Part shown: piece by piece, positions 30,116 to 41,900 of the stretch | Layout: each line of letters opens with the position of its first letter | Position numbering within the stretch: position 1 is the first letter of the stretch | Made by a program: the position numbers and the translations under genes | From: Arion vulgaris | Lineage: Eukaryota; Mollusca; Gastropoda; Stylommatophora; Arionidae | Assembly: GCA_020796225.1 (NCBI GenBank) | Contig: CM036764.1 | Location: 22,086,733 to 22,150,732 of the forward strand | DNA: 64,000 nucleotides | Reading direction: 5' to 3' | The notes under the pieces: generated by a model | Database searches by the model: none | Told to the model about the DNA's origin: nothing | The model's input: only the letters and a program-made list of their open reading frames with translations

Positions 30116-30429
30116 AGTGTTTAATCTTCAAAGGCACCTTATTTGGAAGTTGTTTTTGGTCTTCTCTTTTGTGGGTAGGCATGTTTCACTACCATAAAGA
30201 CTGAGAACATATGCCTGGTATACAAGAGGTTTTGTTTTAGTGGTCAGCTTTCTGAGTATACATCATTATTTATACACACATCAATTTAATAGCAATATTC
30301 ATTATACACAAAAACTTTGCTTAAAAAGAAACAACACTTGTACATTATTTAACGTACAAATTATGCAAGTTTCACACTAGTTGCATTTAAATTAAGCAAG
30401 AATATTAATATGAAACGTAGTAGCAACAA

Positions 30430-31335
30430 GTGACGGCCTGACAGACGAATTTGAATTATTAGGAGTACGGCAGGGATGTGTGATTTCGCTATACTTTTCA
30501 ATATTTACATAGACAGAAAAATAACCAGACAGATCAACCTCGATAACAACTACAATTTAATAAACGAACTACTTTTGCAGATGATCAGAGTATAATTTAC
30601 AACAACGAACACAAACTTCAACAACACGTAAATGCACTGCAAGCGACATGCGAAAAATATGACATGAAAATTAACACCTCCAAAACAGAAGTCATGACAA
30701 TATAGGTAAAGGTCAACTAAATATACACATGAATAATGTCAAAATACAACAGACTCCAGAATTCAAATATCTCGGAGTATATTCACAGCAGATGGAAAGA
30801 TGGAAGAGAATTGAAACTAGATGCCAGAAGGCAAACTCAGTGACATATCAACTGTCACCACTATTAAAACATCCAAGCATTAACATGGCAGTCAAACGAC
30901 AACTGATAAACTGCATATTTATTCCAACTCTCTGCTATCAGTGCCAAACATGGCCCTGACTAAGACACAAGAAAGAAAGATTACAACATGTGAAATGAGA
31001 TGTCGACGAAAAGCTGTCAACGTTACAAGGAGAGATAGAATGCAAAACGAGAATATCAGAAGCATCGTTGGTACTATACCATGCATACAGTACATCGAGA
31101 AGCAAAGAATCAGGTGGTTCCGCCATCTAATGAGAATGGAACCACATTTACTACCATCACGTGCCTACAATAATCGACACTCAGGGCGCAGAGCACGAGG
31201 CAGGGCAAGAACATGATGGATAGATAACATCTCAGAGTCCCTGCGAAAGCATGGACTGACAACGTCAGCGCAACACACCTGGCACAAGATAGAAAACTAA
31301 CTCTCCCACGACGCTTCACTGCAAATGTGGTTAAG
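30430..31335 (+). mobile_element. Non-LTR retroelement, reverse transcriptase palm to 3' end
   Basis: Broken frames give Gly-Val-Arg-Gln-Gly-Cys-Val-Ile-Ser (30458), Leu-Leu-Phe-Ala-Asp-Asp (30568-30585), Phe-Lys-Tyr-Leu-Gly-Val, Cys-Tyr-Gln-Cys-Gln-Thr-Trp and Arg-Trp-Phe-Arg-His-Leu. Several stops and shifts make it inactive. It is the same family as 39400-40300 and the inverted 11286-11765. Confidence 0.82.
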
Positions 31336-31944
31336 ATAAGATTAATATGAAAATACACAATTTACTCCAAGTCTATGCTCACAGAAAATATGCATGGTGT
31401 CTTCTTAATGATAGTCTCTGTAATTGGATTCAACTTTATGTATGATCATGAATGCCTCAAAATGCCTGGATGAATCAACTATTTATGAGGGCAAAACTCA
31501 TAACTGGTGGATTAACTTCAACAGTCAGATCACACCAGAAACATTTTTCTTCCATGGAGATATTTCTTCATGGATTTAAAACGAATGGCAATCCCATAAT
31601 GCTGCAGGGATGTGAAGTGTTAGAGACTTCACAGTATTATGTAAGTGCTCTATTTATAATTATTGTAACACACATACTTATAATGGCATCTATTGACATA
31701 ATTCATTAGCATAAACTGTTTAACATCTAAACTTCTACATGTATTATGGACAGAATTAATTATAATAGGCTCTTTTCACATCTCAGCTTTTATTTAGTCA
31801 CCTACATCCAAGATATAACTTTGAATTAAATTCTATAAATGAAGTATGTATCCAGACAGAAGTGAAAGAAATATTCGACAAGGATGAGCAGAACAGCATA
31901 TAACGCAAGACAGTCACTCTCAGTTTACTTGATGAAGAATACCC

Positions 31945-32690
31945 ACATGATCTCTGGGTCCGGTATACACGGATGGGTCAGCAGAAAATGCAGTGAAGAA
32001 TGGAGGAGCAGGAGGGTACATAGAATACCCAAACAACGCTAGAGATGCGATTAAAGTACCAACGGGAAATTCTGTCACAACTATGATGCAGAAATTCAGG
32101 CAATCAAGGTGGCAACTGAAAACTGTTGAATACCAGACCCGATCCTCAACCTGTTGTATTTTGACTGATGCAAAATCAGCACTCCAAGCACTTCAGTCCA
32201 GAAAATTGCCAGGTCTACAGACCCTACTGTCTAAATTGTCCAAGCATCGCAGGGTCGTCTTGCAGTGGATACCCTCTCACTGTGGAATACCAGGAAATGA
32301 AACAGCAGACCGATTGGCCAAGGAAGGTGCTGCAGGAGAGCAGCCGGATGTGCCAGTTACCTACCACCAAAAGAAAAGGATGATTAAATCAATGAGAAAG
32401 CCACAAATACCAACACAAGACGATTACTATAATATGAGCAGATTGGAACAAGTTGTGATTCTGCGCCTTAGAACAGGACACAATCGACTCGCAGCCACAT
32501 GTATACAAAATTCAAGATTGGCAATTCAGCCATGTGTACATGTGGACAGGCAAACCAAACTGCAGAGCACATACTTCAAGACTGCCCAAATATGATACAC
32601 TGAGGCAAACTCACTGGCCTAACGAAACAACACTCGACATAAAACTACACGACCTCTGTGTGAGCTACAAAAGACAGTGAAGTTCATACA
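31945..32690 (+). mobile_element. Non-LTR retroelement fragment with RNase H domain
   Basis: Reads Tyr-Thr-Asp-Gly-Ser-Ala (31960-31980), then after a frame change Leu-Thr-Asp-Ala-Lys-Ser-Ala-Leu-Gln-Ala-Leu and Trp-Ile-Pro-Ser-His-Cys-Gly-Ile-Pro-Gly-Asn-Glu with Ala-Asp, the core motifs of an RNase HI with the catalytic acidic residues. It continues with Leu-Arg-Thr-Gly-His-Asn-Arg-Leu and a Cys-Xaa-Cys/His region after another shift, as in I- or Jockey-group elements. Reverse transcriptase is absent. It ends about 190 bases from the Rab stop codon, in the opposite orientation. Confidence 0.85.
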
Positions 32691-32759
32691 AGAGACAACA
32701 TTGAATATATAGATATATTTCAAGCGAACGAAAGGAAGGAAATTCTATAAATCAATTAT

Positions 32760-32765
32760 TTTATT
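32760..32765 (-). promoter_or_regulatory. Candidate poly(A) signal of the Rab gene
   Basis: AATAAA on the - strand, about 115 bases past the Rab stop codon. Confidence 0.5.
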
Positions 32766-32880
32766 TTCTTATAAAACTTGCCATGAATGTACATGTATGA
32801 TACTAGTGAACTGGAAGAAAAGAACACAACAACGACAAATGTTTTTAAAAGTTTTACAGAACAGCAGAGAATCCTAATTA

Positions 32881-32996
32881 TCAACAAGCACAGCCTTTGG
32901 AGGATGACCTTGATTCCTGCGATGATAACTTAATATTTTTAGAACCAGAGGAGGCTTGGTTTACAGATACAGTCTCTTTTGATGCCAGTTTGGTAG
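32881..32996 (-). CDS. Rab gene exon 5 (last)
   Basis: Acceptor TTTATTCCAG. It encodes the hypervariable tail, Ser/Lys-rich, ending Lys-Gly-Cys-Ala-Cys and TGA at 32881-32883. The Cys-Xaa-Cys end is the standard Rab prenylation site. Confidence 0.92.
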
Positions 32997-35900
32997 CTGG
33001 AATAAAAACATGACATTTCTTTATGAGATGAGAAAAAAATGATGTTTAACCTATTTTTTAATAATAAACAGAGGTAGAAAATTTATACCAAAACAGCTTC
33101 ATGTAAATGGTAACTTTTAAAAATTATTTTGTTAAACAATAGAAAGAGAATAAAGCTTATGGCAGTATTTAAATGTTATCTCACTTTCATAAATGATTAA
33201 ACATATAAACTGAAATGTTTATAACTATTGTACAAGTTCTATATAGACTTTCTATTTATTTTTGTTTTATTCTCTTCTTTAATATCTCTAGTCAGTGATG
33301 TGTGTTTCAGTTACTTTCAAGTATTTTTAGCTATTCATTTATTTTACAACAAATACTGGTTGTTTTACAAACATTACTTAATGATTGTGGGACCACCAAT
33401 AATGATTGTCGTTAAGTCAGTAAAAATACAATTTTCAGCAACCTTTTCAGACCTTAGAGTACAAGTTCCTGTCACTTCATATTTTTAGACCCTAGTGTGC
33501 AGGAAGTAGAAGGGCCAATTCCTTTCTCAGCATGTGGAACGTCAAGTGTGGGATTGAATCCACAATGCTCTTGTGTCCGAGTCAATAGGGGAATGCTTAC
33601 GCTAATCCGTCCAAGTCATTAACTAGACACTTAGGTAATACATAATAGTCAGAATATGTTTCTAGATAGGAAGTAACTGATACTTATCTTCTAACTGATA
33701 TAAAGCTATTAATGAAGCTAACTACAAAGAGCATTGAGAAAATGACAGTGACCACATACAATATTCAAAATGTACAAATATTCACCATGTATTGAACAGT
33801 CGCTATATAACGAGTCCTCTTTATGCATTTCACTTTCTAAAGTCAGAACAACTGGTACTACAGACACTAATCTTTCTCAATTATATAAAGTTAGTACTTA
33901 AATATGGCTAAAGAGTGAATAGTGACAAAACTAAATTATACTGCTTATTTTCGCATCCAGAGAATAAATGATATTTGAACAATGAATTACTACTATTAAC
34001 ACCTCATATATTTTCATTGGTGCCGTTCTGCAGCCTTTGTAGTAATTGTTTCCCTATGTAAGACAGAGTCTTTCAACTCTCTTTTCATAGTTCTCGTTTC
34101 ATTTGGACAGTCCTTATTTTCCCATCCACTGTCCATCGACGAGATGTTCTAGTCAATTGGTCCTACTGGCATACACGCCCATTCGTCGTCTCCTATTCGG
34201 ACCCTATCGTCGTTTTTTAATGATGGTCTCCAATGATACACAGTTTGTCCCTTTCAAAAGCTCTTCATTTACTTTCGTATTTGGCTAAAAAAACAGCTGG
34301 TTTCTTTGAAATATTTGGGGGAGGATGTCTCCAACTTGTATATGATGATGTGGGTATTTTCCAGCACTAACCACTGTATAATAAAACTATCCCTTGTTTT
34401 ATACAAGACGAAATATGTAATAGTGTGACTGTTTTCATACATAAATTCATTTTGCATTCGTGAATTCTTCGTGTATCCTTATACCCTTGATTCTTATAGT
34501 ACTATATATAACTGTACCAACATGGAATTTGTCACTGTTATTTGTAAAAAAAAAAACTGTCATACATTATATGATTACATTGTCATTGTGTTATGTTTTG
34601 CAAGAGTAAGCTGCGTTATAACTATTTATCTTGTCGTACAATGTAGACATAGGAACTATCGCGGTATTAAATAGTTTAGACTCCTAAAACTATTGCCAAC
34701 CATTTATCGTTTGGTTAAAAAAACCAGCGAAAATGTTAATCAAGTTGATTTGTGATATGTGGTTGCGAGAGCTACTCATTATACTCTGATATCCATAATA
34801 ACTAGTGCCAGAACGATGGTTGGCCAAAGAACTTATATATAGCACAAAGGGTAGATGCGTTTTAAACAACATAAAATAACACATGTCAGTACAGTAAACG
34901 ATACAAGAGAATGGGAAGGAAAAGAAACAAGAATCATACCTATCGTCTGAAACATTGCTTTCACACCTTGGCCAGATTTTGCTGACACTTCAATGAAAAG
35001 CAGACCTTCATCACGGGCAATATTTTCTGCATCCTGCGTGCATGAATGGCATAAAGTTAGTTAAAAATTGTCTTCAAATGTTTGATTACTATTTCTGAAT
35101 ATTTATTAGTTTATTTAACTCAGGTCTGTATATATTTGAAGCTTTCATTGTGGGAGTATTAAGTTGAGCGAACTTTCAAATGGTTGCCATTTGCATCTAA
35201 GTATGTCAAATTTATGGGTTGAGTTCGAATCCACATTAACGTTACATTTCCAGTTATTTAATGACAAGTGTGTTATTCTAGTGTCCGTCCGTGTATACAT
35301 TTTGTCTATGAGGTCATCTCACTAAATCGTTTAAACTTTCACCAGCCTCGTATTGTGTATGATACACGGTGAGAGATAGCGTAGTTATTAGCACACTCTT
35401 ATATGCTTGTCCCGGACGTTCCCATTTGATCTGATTTTTTGATTCTATCTGACTTCAGATCAATCAACCTAAATTTGTATCAGAGAAACACTGGGAGTAA
35501 AGACGATGGTGTAATTTTGAAAAGCAATCTCGTGTGCCGTTGTTAAAAAAAAAATTCTGCCCCAATACCGCAATAACGTATTTCACAAAATACGCATTGG
35601 TGTGAAAATGGTTTCTTTACATCTCTTGTGCCATGAAGCCATATTTAGTCTTGCCCGGGGTCAAAGGCGCAAGGAAGCGGCGCGCCAGGATTAGAGAGAT
35701 GGCTCTAATCCCCTGCCCTCACCTCCACGTGGTGACCCTGGTAACTGATGGTAGTTCCGGTCTGGCCAAGAGGGCAGGTGCTGTGGGAGAGCTACTCTTG
35801 GGCAAGTAGAGATGCAAAGGTAGTCATGATGGATGGGATCCGCTCGCAACACAGACGAGCGAACTCCCAGAGTGACTATTAATGCTCACCTCTCCCGGTC

Positions 35901-38900
35901 GAAGGGAAAAGCTTGAACGATACATGTGGAACCTCGCGGGGTGGAACTCGGAGCCCACGCATTCTCTCTCTTGTTGCATGTTTCTTGAGCCGATGAGAAT
36001 GCCGGGCGATGAGTTGGACCGCGCGTTGGTCCACATGGGTCAAAAGTTCGAATCAAAACCTTTGAAGGGAGGTTGACCCGCGTGTGGCGAAATTCGGATC
36101 CCACGCATTCTCTCTCTTGTTGTGTATTTCTTGAGCCGATGAGAATGCCGGGTGATGAGTTGAGTTGCACGTGGGCAACATGGGGTAAACTCGGTTTTGC
36201 CCACTCGAAGTCGGACAGCCCAGTAGAAATTGACGGAAATGATGAGGTAGGCACCAGGGCAGAGCGAGCGCGCATACGGACGTGCAAGAGGGGCGCCACA
36301 TGTGGCGAAAAATGTGAGCATGGAAATGTGACAGGGCATCTGGGCAGGGCTAGCACACACGCTGGCAAAGTCATAGGGGCCTCATCGAGGAGCAGGCCGA
36401 CACAGCAAGAGGGCGTGCGTCCCACCCACACGAGTAGAACAACTGGAAAGTCCAGCAGAGGCAAAACCAGAGCAAGCGCGACAGCGGCATGCGCGGCAGC
36501 AGCAAGCGCGGTGCAGAAAGCACGGCAGCAGACAGCGCGGCAGCGTTAGGCAGGGTGTGCGTCCCACCCAAATTACAGAAAACTGGAAAGCCCAGCAGAG
36601 GCAAAGCCAGTGCGCGTTTCCGCTCGCAGGAACTACTGCTGCCTTGTAGTTGATTGGGGACAATCAAAGGTGTTCATTAAAACGACCGGATTTGTTGGGT
36701 AGATGGTGCTCAAAAGCCCGGGAGGGCAGACCGTCTAAGGGTAGCTGCCCTGAAAGAAAATAGCAACCCACTACCTTGTGGGTTTTGGCTGGGGACAGTC
36801 AAAGGCTAGCGGAAGAAGCGAATCCGCACACAATAGCTGGCTCAAATCGAACACCCCACCAAAGGATAAGCAACTGTGCTCAAATAGGTGCCGAAGGTTG
36901 GTGCACGTACATTACGTTCTGATGTTTGGCTGTTTATATATCACAAAGAGAATGATAAAACAAGCCTAGAACGATCGAAGAAGAAGAAGAAGGAGTCTTG
37001 TCCCTCTTCAGTGAAATGTCCTGCCTAAGTGACCCTGCCAGGAACATAAGTTCCCGCCGTCTTAGTATACTGTAAAAATGGAGCACGGAAGCCTACCCAC
37101 CACTACAAGACAATGGCATCACGGGGAGGCTAGATAACATTATTGATTAAATATTCAATTGGCATCTAGTTTGTAATATTGATATGATATCCATTATAGC
37201 TTGTACTATTGATGAAACATCAAGTCTTCATCTAGTTTGTACTATAGATGAAACATCAAGTCTTCATCTAGTTTGTACTATTGATGGCATTTTCAGTCTT
37301 AATTATGTTTGTACTAATTGTGGGATTTCCAGTCTTCATCTAGTTTGTACTATGTCTGGGATATACAGTCTTCATCTAGTTTGTACTTTGTTTGAGATAT
37401 ACAGTCTTCATCTAGTTTGTACTATTAATAGGTTGTCCAGTCTTCATGTAATTTATGATATTAATAGAATATCAATTTTTTTAATTTAGTTTGTAAAAAT
37501 AATGGAATACCCAGTCTTCATCTAGTTTGTACTAGTAATAGGATGGCCAGTCTTCGTGTAGTTTTTGATATTGATAGAATATCAATTTTTTGGTTTAGTT
37601 TGTAAAAATGATGGGATACCTAGTCTTCATCAAGTTTGTACTATTGACGAGATGCCTTCGATGACATAGCATGTCTTCATCTATTTTGTACTGTCGATTT
37701 GTACTATTCGTCCTTCTTTGTTAGCATTTATATAAATTATACCAAAAAAAATTATATAAATTATACAAAGTGCCTTAAAACAAGCACACACAAGATCACC
37801 CCCCCCAACACTCCTATAAAAGTAAATGGTGGAAGAGAAGAAGAAGATACGACCAAAAATGAACATGTTACAACCATCCCCTTTACGGCAACACGGTCAA
37901 CGTTACTACCTGTATTGTAAAATACATAATAAACCACAGACAGTAGACACACCTCTGCTTTTACTGCCCGTGACTCTAATGCCAGATCCACTTTGTTGCC
38001 ACAGAGAACTATTATGGTGCTGACTGGAGCTTGTTCTTTCAACTCTTTGACCCAGACCAAACCTCGATTAAACGATGACTGAAGTGGTAGAAACATAAAT
38101 ACGTTACAAAAATATGAGAAATGATACCAATAAATTAATAAGTGTATCTTGTTTGTGATTATATACCATCTTGTTTGTGATTATATTCCATCTTGTTTGT
38201 GATTATATACCATCTTGTTTGTGATTATATACCATCTTGTTTGTGATTATATACCATCTTGTTTGTGATTATATACCATCTTGTTTGTGATTATATACCA
38301 TCTTGTTTGTGATTATATACCATCTTGTTTGTGATTATATTCCATCTTGTTTGTGATTATATACCATCTTGTTTGTGATTATATACCATCTTGTTTGTGA
38401 TTATATACCATCTTGTTTGTGATTATATACCATCTTGTTTGTGATTATATACCATCTTGTTTGTGATTATATACCATCTTGTTTGTGATTATATACCATC
38501 TTGTTTGTGATTATATACCATCTTGTTTGTGATTATATACCATCTTGTTTGTGATTATATACCATCTTGTTTGTGATTATATACCATCTTGTTTGTGATT
38601 ATATACCATCTTGTTTGTGATTATATACCATCTTGTTTGTGATTATATACCATCTTGTTTGTGATTATATACCATCTTGTTTGTGATTATACACCATCTT
38701 GTTTGTGATTATATACCATCTTGTTTGTGATTATATACCATCTTGTTTGTGATTATATACCATCTTGTTTGTGATTATATACCATCTTGTTTGTGATTAT
38801 ATACCATCTTGTTTGTGATTATATACCATCTTGTTTGTGATTATATACCATCTTGTTTGTGATTATATACCATCTTGTTTGTGATTATATACCATCTTGT

Positions 38901-41900
38901 TTGTGATTATATACCATCTTGTTTGTGATTATATACCATCTTGTTTGTGATTATATACCATCTTGTTTGTGATTATATACCATCTTGTTTGTGATTATAT
39001 ACCATCTTGTTTGTGATTATATACCATCTTGTTTGTGATTATATACCATCTTGTTTGTGATTATACACCATCTTGTTTGTGATTATATACCATCTTGTTT
39101 GTGATTATATACCATCTTGTTTGTGATTATACACCATCTTGTTTGTGATTATATACCATCTTGTTTGTGATTATATACCAATATGTTATCAGAGATTTAG
39201 TCACTGTACCGTGGATTTAAGGTGCTCGCCTCGCGTTTCAAAGGTACTCGGAGCGTTCCTCACGTAGATCGGGATATTTTTCCAGAGATCCTGGACATCA
39301 ATTTAGGTTAGATCGAGTTCGCAGGCATATCGGAGGCGGACGAAAAAAACGTAGATCCAGTGTTCAAATTGAACACGTTAAAATAATCTTTGGTAGTTCA
39401 ATCAGTTATACCATTAGGAACAAAACGCATTATCACATATATGGATAAAATAACTCGAAAGTCAAATTCAGATAATAATGAAATAAAAGAACTGCCTTTT
39501 GCAGATGATTAGTGCCTGATACACGAAAACGAACAAGACCTACAACAACATATTGACACGTTGAACCGAAATTGTATAAATCAGTAAGCTACACGAAAAT
39601 CAATAACACTACAACATAATGAATATAGGAAGAAAACATAATAAGATAAACATCCATGTCAATGGCATTACAATCAACCAACTGCAAGAATTCAAATGCC
39701 TAGGAAGCTTATTCACAGAAGATGGAAGACTAGTGGACAGAGAGATACAGGCTAAAGTGCAAAAAGCAAATGCTATAATTTATCAGCTAGTCCTATTGTT
39801 AAGGCACCCAAACTTATCACAGACAGCTAAACAACAGATGATCAACAGCATTTGCATGCCTGCTCTGTGTTACCAGAGCCAAACACGGACAATGAGCAAA
39901 TCACAGTCACAAAAAATAACATGTGAAGTGCGATGCCTACGAAAATTTGCCAACACCAGAATAGACATAATCACGAACATCAGCATAAGAAAGAAAGTTG
40001 GGACAGAGCCTTGCTTGAATTACATTGAGAAACGAAGAATAAAGTGGTTTGGCCACTTAATAAGAATGCAACAAACTACGTTGTATACAGTCTTCTACAA
40101 CAGAACATCTGGAAAGAAGGCGAGAGGAAGACCACGAAAAAGATGGATTGGTGGCATAGCAGAATCCTGTCCAAAAAAAAAAATAACTATCGCCCAAGCC
40201 ACTAGAGCAGCTCAAGACAAAAACAGAAACTGACAATACTGGGCAACAATCTGGTGACAGTGTGACGACAAAAGATGAAAAAAGAAGAAACAGAACAAGA
40301 ACAAAGTGCAGCTAATGGCTAAGCCTAAGAGTAACCCTCATTTTTGATAACGAACGAAGTGTGTTTGTTGTGTAACGGTTCACGGGTTCTCTGCCTTTAG
40401 AATATTAGGTCATGTGTGTGCTTCACTGTTGTCCTATCCTTGCCACCTATATTCTGCAGACACAACACAAGTTTTGGTTCTTATATGTTACTGCTAACAG
40501 TTAGAAAGACAAATAAGCTTGTCACGTCCTAGATTAGATACTTCTCTACATCGGACTTCCTTATCTTCAGCCTTAGGTCGTCACCAAATTACTCATTTCA
40601 GTGCATTACACCTCTTGGAAACCACTGGTCGAGATCGTTGGATATTTGGTAACATCGTGGTGTGCAATACAACGTGCTCTGACTCATAATTTATATTAAA
40701 TTGTTAACCTATAGTTGGGTATTAGTTTTTATCATTTGAACATTTTCTGATAACGGTGTCAAAATCATATCACACTGTTCACCAACCTAGCTTCAGTTAA
40801 TCTGACATTTATCATTTCACTCATGACTTTTCTGGGTGTGGATATGGCGAGTGCCAGAGTATGCCCCATACACAACACGCCTCTGCAAACTGCATCTCTG
40901 AGGTTTATGCTGCTTTGAGATCTTCTGCCAATTTCGTTCAGGACATAGGAACGACTTTATGCATGTGTTGTGCATCATGGATAGAATTTTTTCATTGAAT
41001 TTCGTTTATTTGTTTCTTTATTATGTAGAGGTTCACATCCTCTTTAATTAAACCGAGGCACGCCCTTTTAACATAAGGTCGAACCTTTTTTTGGTTATAT
41101 CAGAGCGTGTAGGCAAACATTAAAAATAAGAATTAACCCCTTGCGGAGAATCTAAGATTACTTGTTATTGAATTTCGTAGAAACCAGAAGCTGACTAGCA
41201 AGTTACATCCTTTTCAGCTTGCTGCTAGCTGTCGCCCACAGTGAGGCTCCATACTCAACACTACTGTCTTTTCCATTCATGACTGCGAGTTGGATTTAGT
41301 GGCATATCAATGGATTGTGCTGCTGGCTGTCACAAGGGTCCCGGCAATGAGAGAGGGCCCCAGACAATGACCGGTGTCTTTAATGTTCCAATGTTCAGAG
41401 TGTAATCAAATCAAGCCCACATCCACACGTACTCACTAAATAGTTTACTAGTGTTAAAGGAGGCAGAATGCCACAATTTTGGATTAGTAATCCATCAAAG
41501 TGTCAAAACAGCAATGTTTAATTGAAAGTATTTTTAACGGACGTATTATTTAAGCTCCCTGTGAGTGCGGGATCAATTCCGCGGGCTGGCAGAAAAGTCA
41601 CAGGTTCACCAGATTCACGGTGTTCGTGGCACCGAACCGAAGGGTTACGATGGCCACGGTACCGAGCCGAAGAGCTGAAAGCTCAAGTGCTTCTGGATCG
41701 ATAAAAAAAACAAAAACGGACGTATTAACAATTTTTTAAATCTTTCTCTAATACTGTTTTGTCTTGCAGCGTCAGTATAAGAAAATATTTATAGAATTGG
41801 CTCTAGTGTACATTGTGTCTTTCATTGCCTATGCTATTTTGTGGTCCACCTTTTGCTTTGTATCTGAGTAACATTGCCTTTTGAGGCGCATTGTCTGTTG

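Noticed and set aside
31993..32595. Cellular RNase H gene
   Set aside because: The domain sits in frameshifted sequence followed by the Cys/His region of non-LTR elements, so it is a retroelement fragment.
35886..36667. Overlapping open frames up to 192 codons in the GC-rich block
   Set aside because: Frames are open in several phases and directions because stop codons are rare in GC-rich DNA. No motif or splice context supports a gene.
37184..37489. 101-codon frame with a repeated Ser-Leu-His-Leu-Val-Cys-Thr motif
   Set aside because: It is the translation of the degenerate 36-bp repeat. Other units are out of frame, and it lies in an intron antisense to Rab.
38144..39182. CRISPR-like array
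   Set aside because: The 22-bp units are contiguous with no spacers and lie in an intron of an animal gene. It is a satellite.
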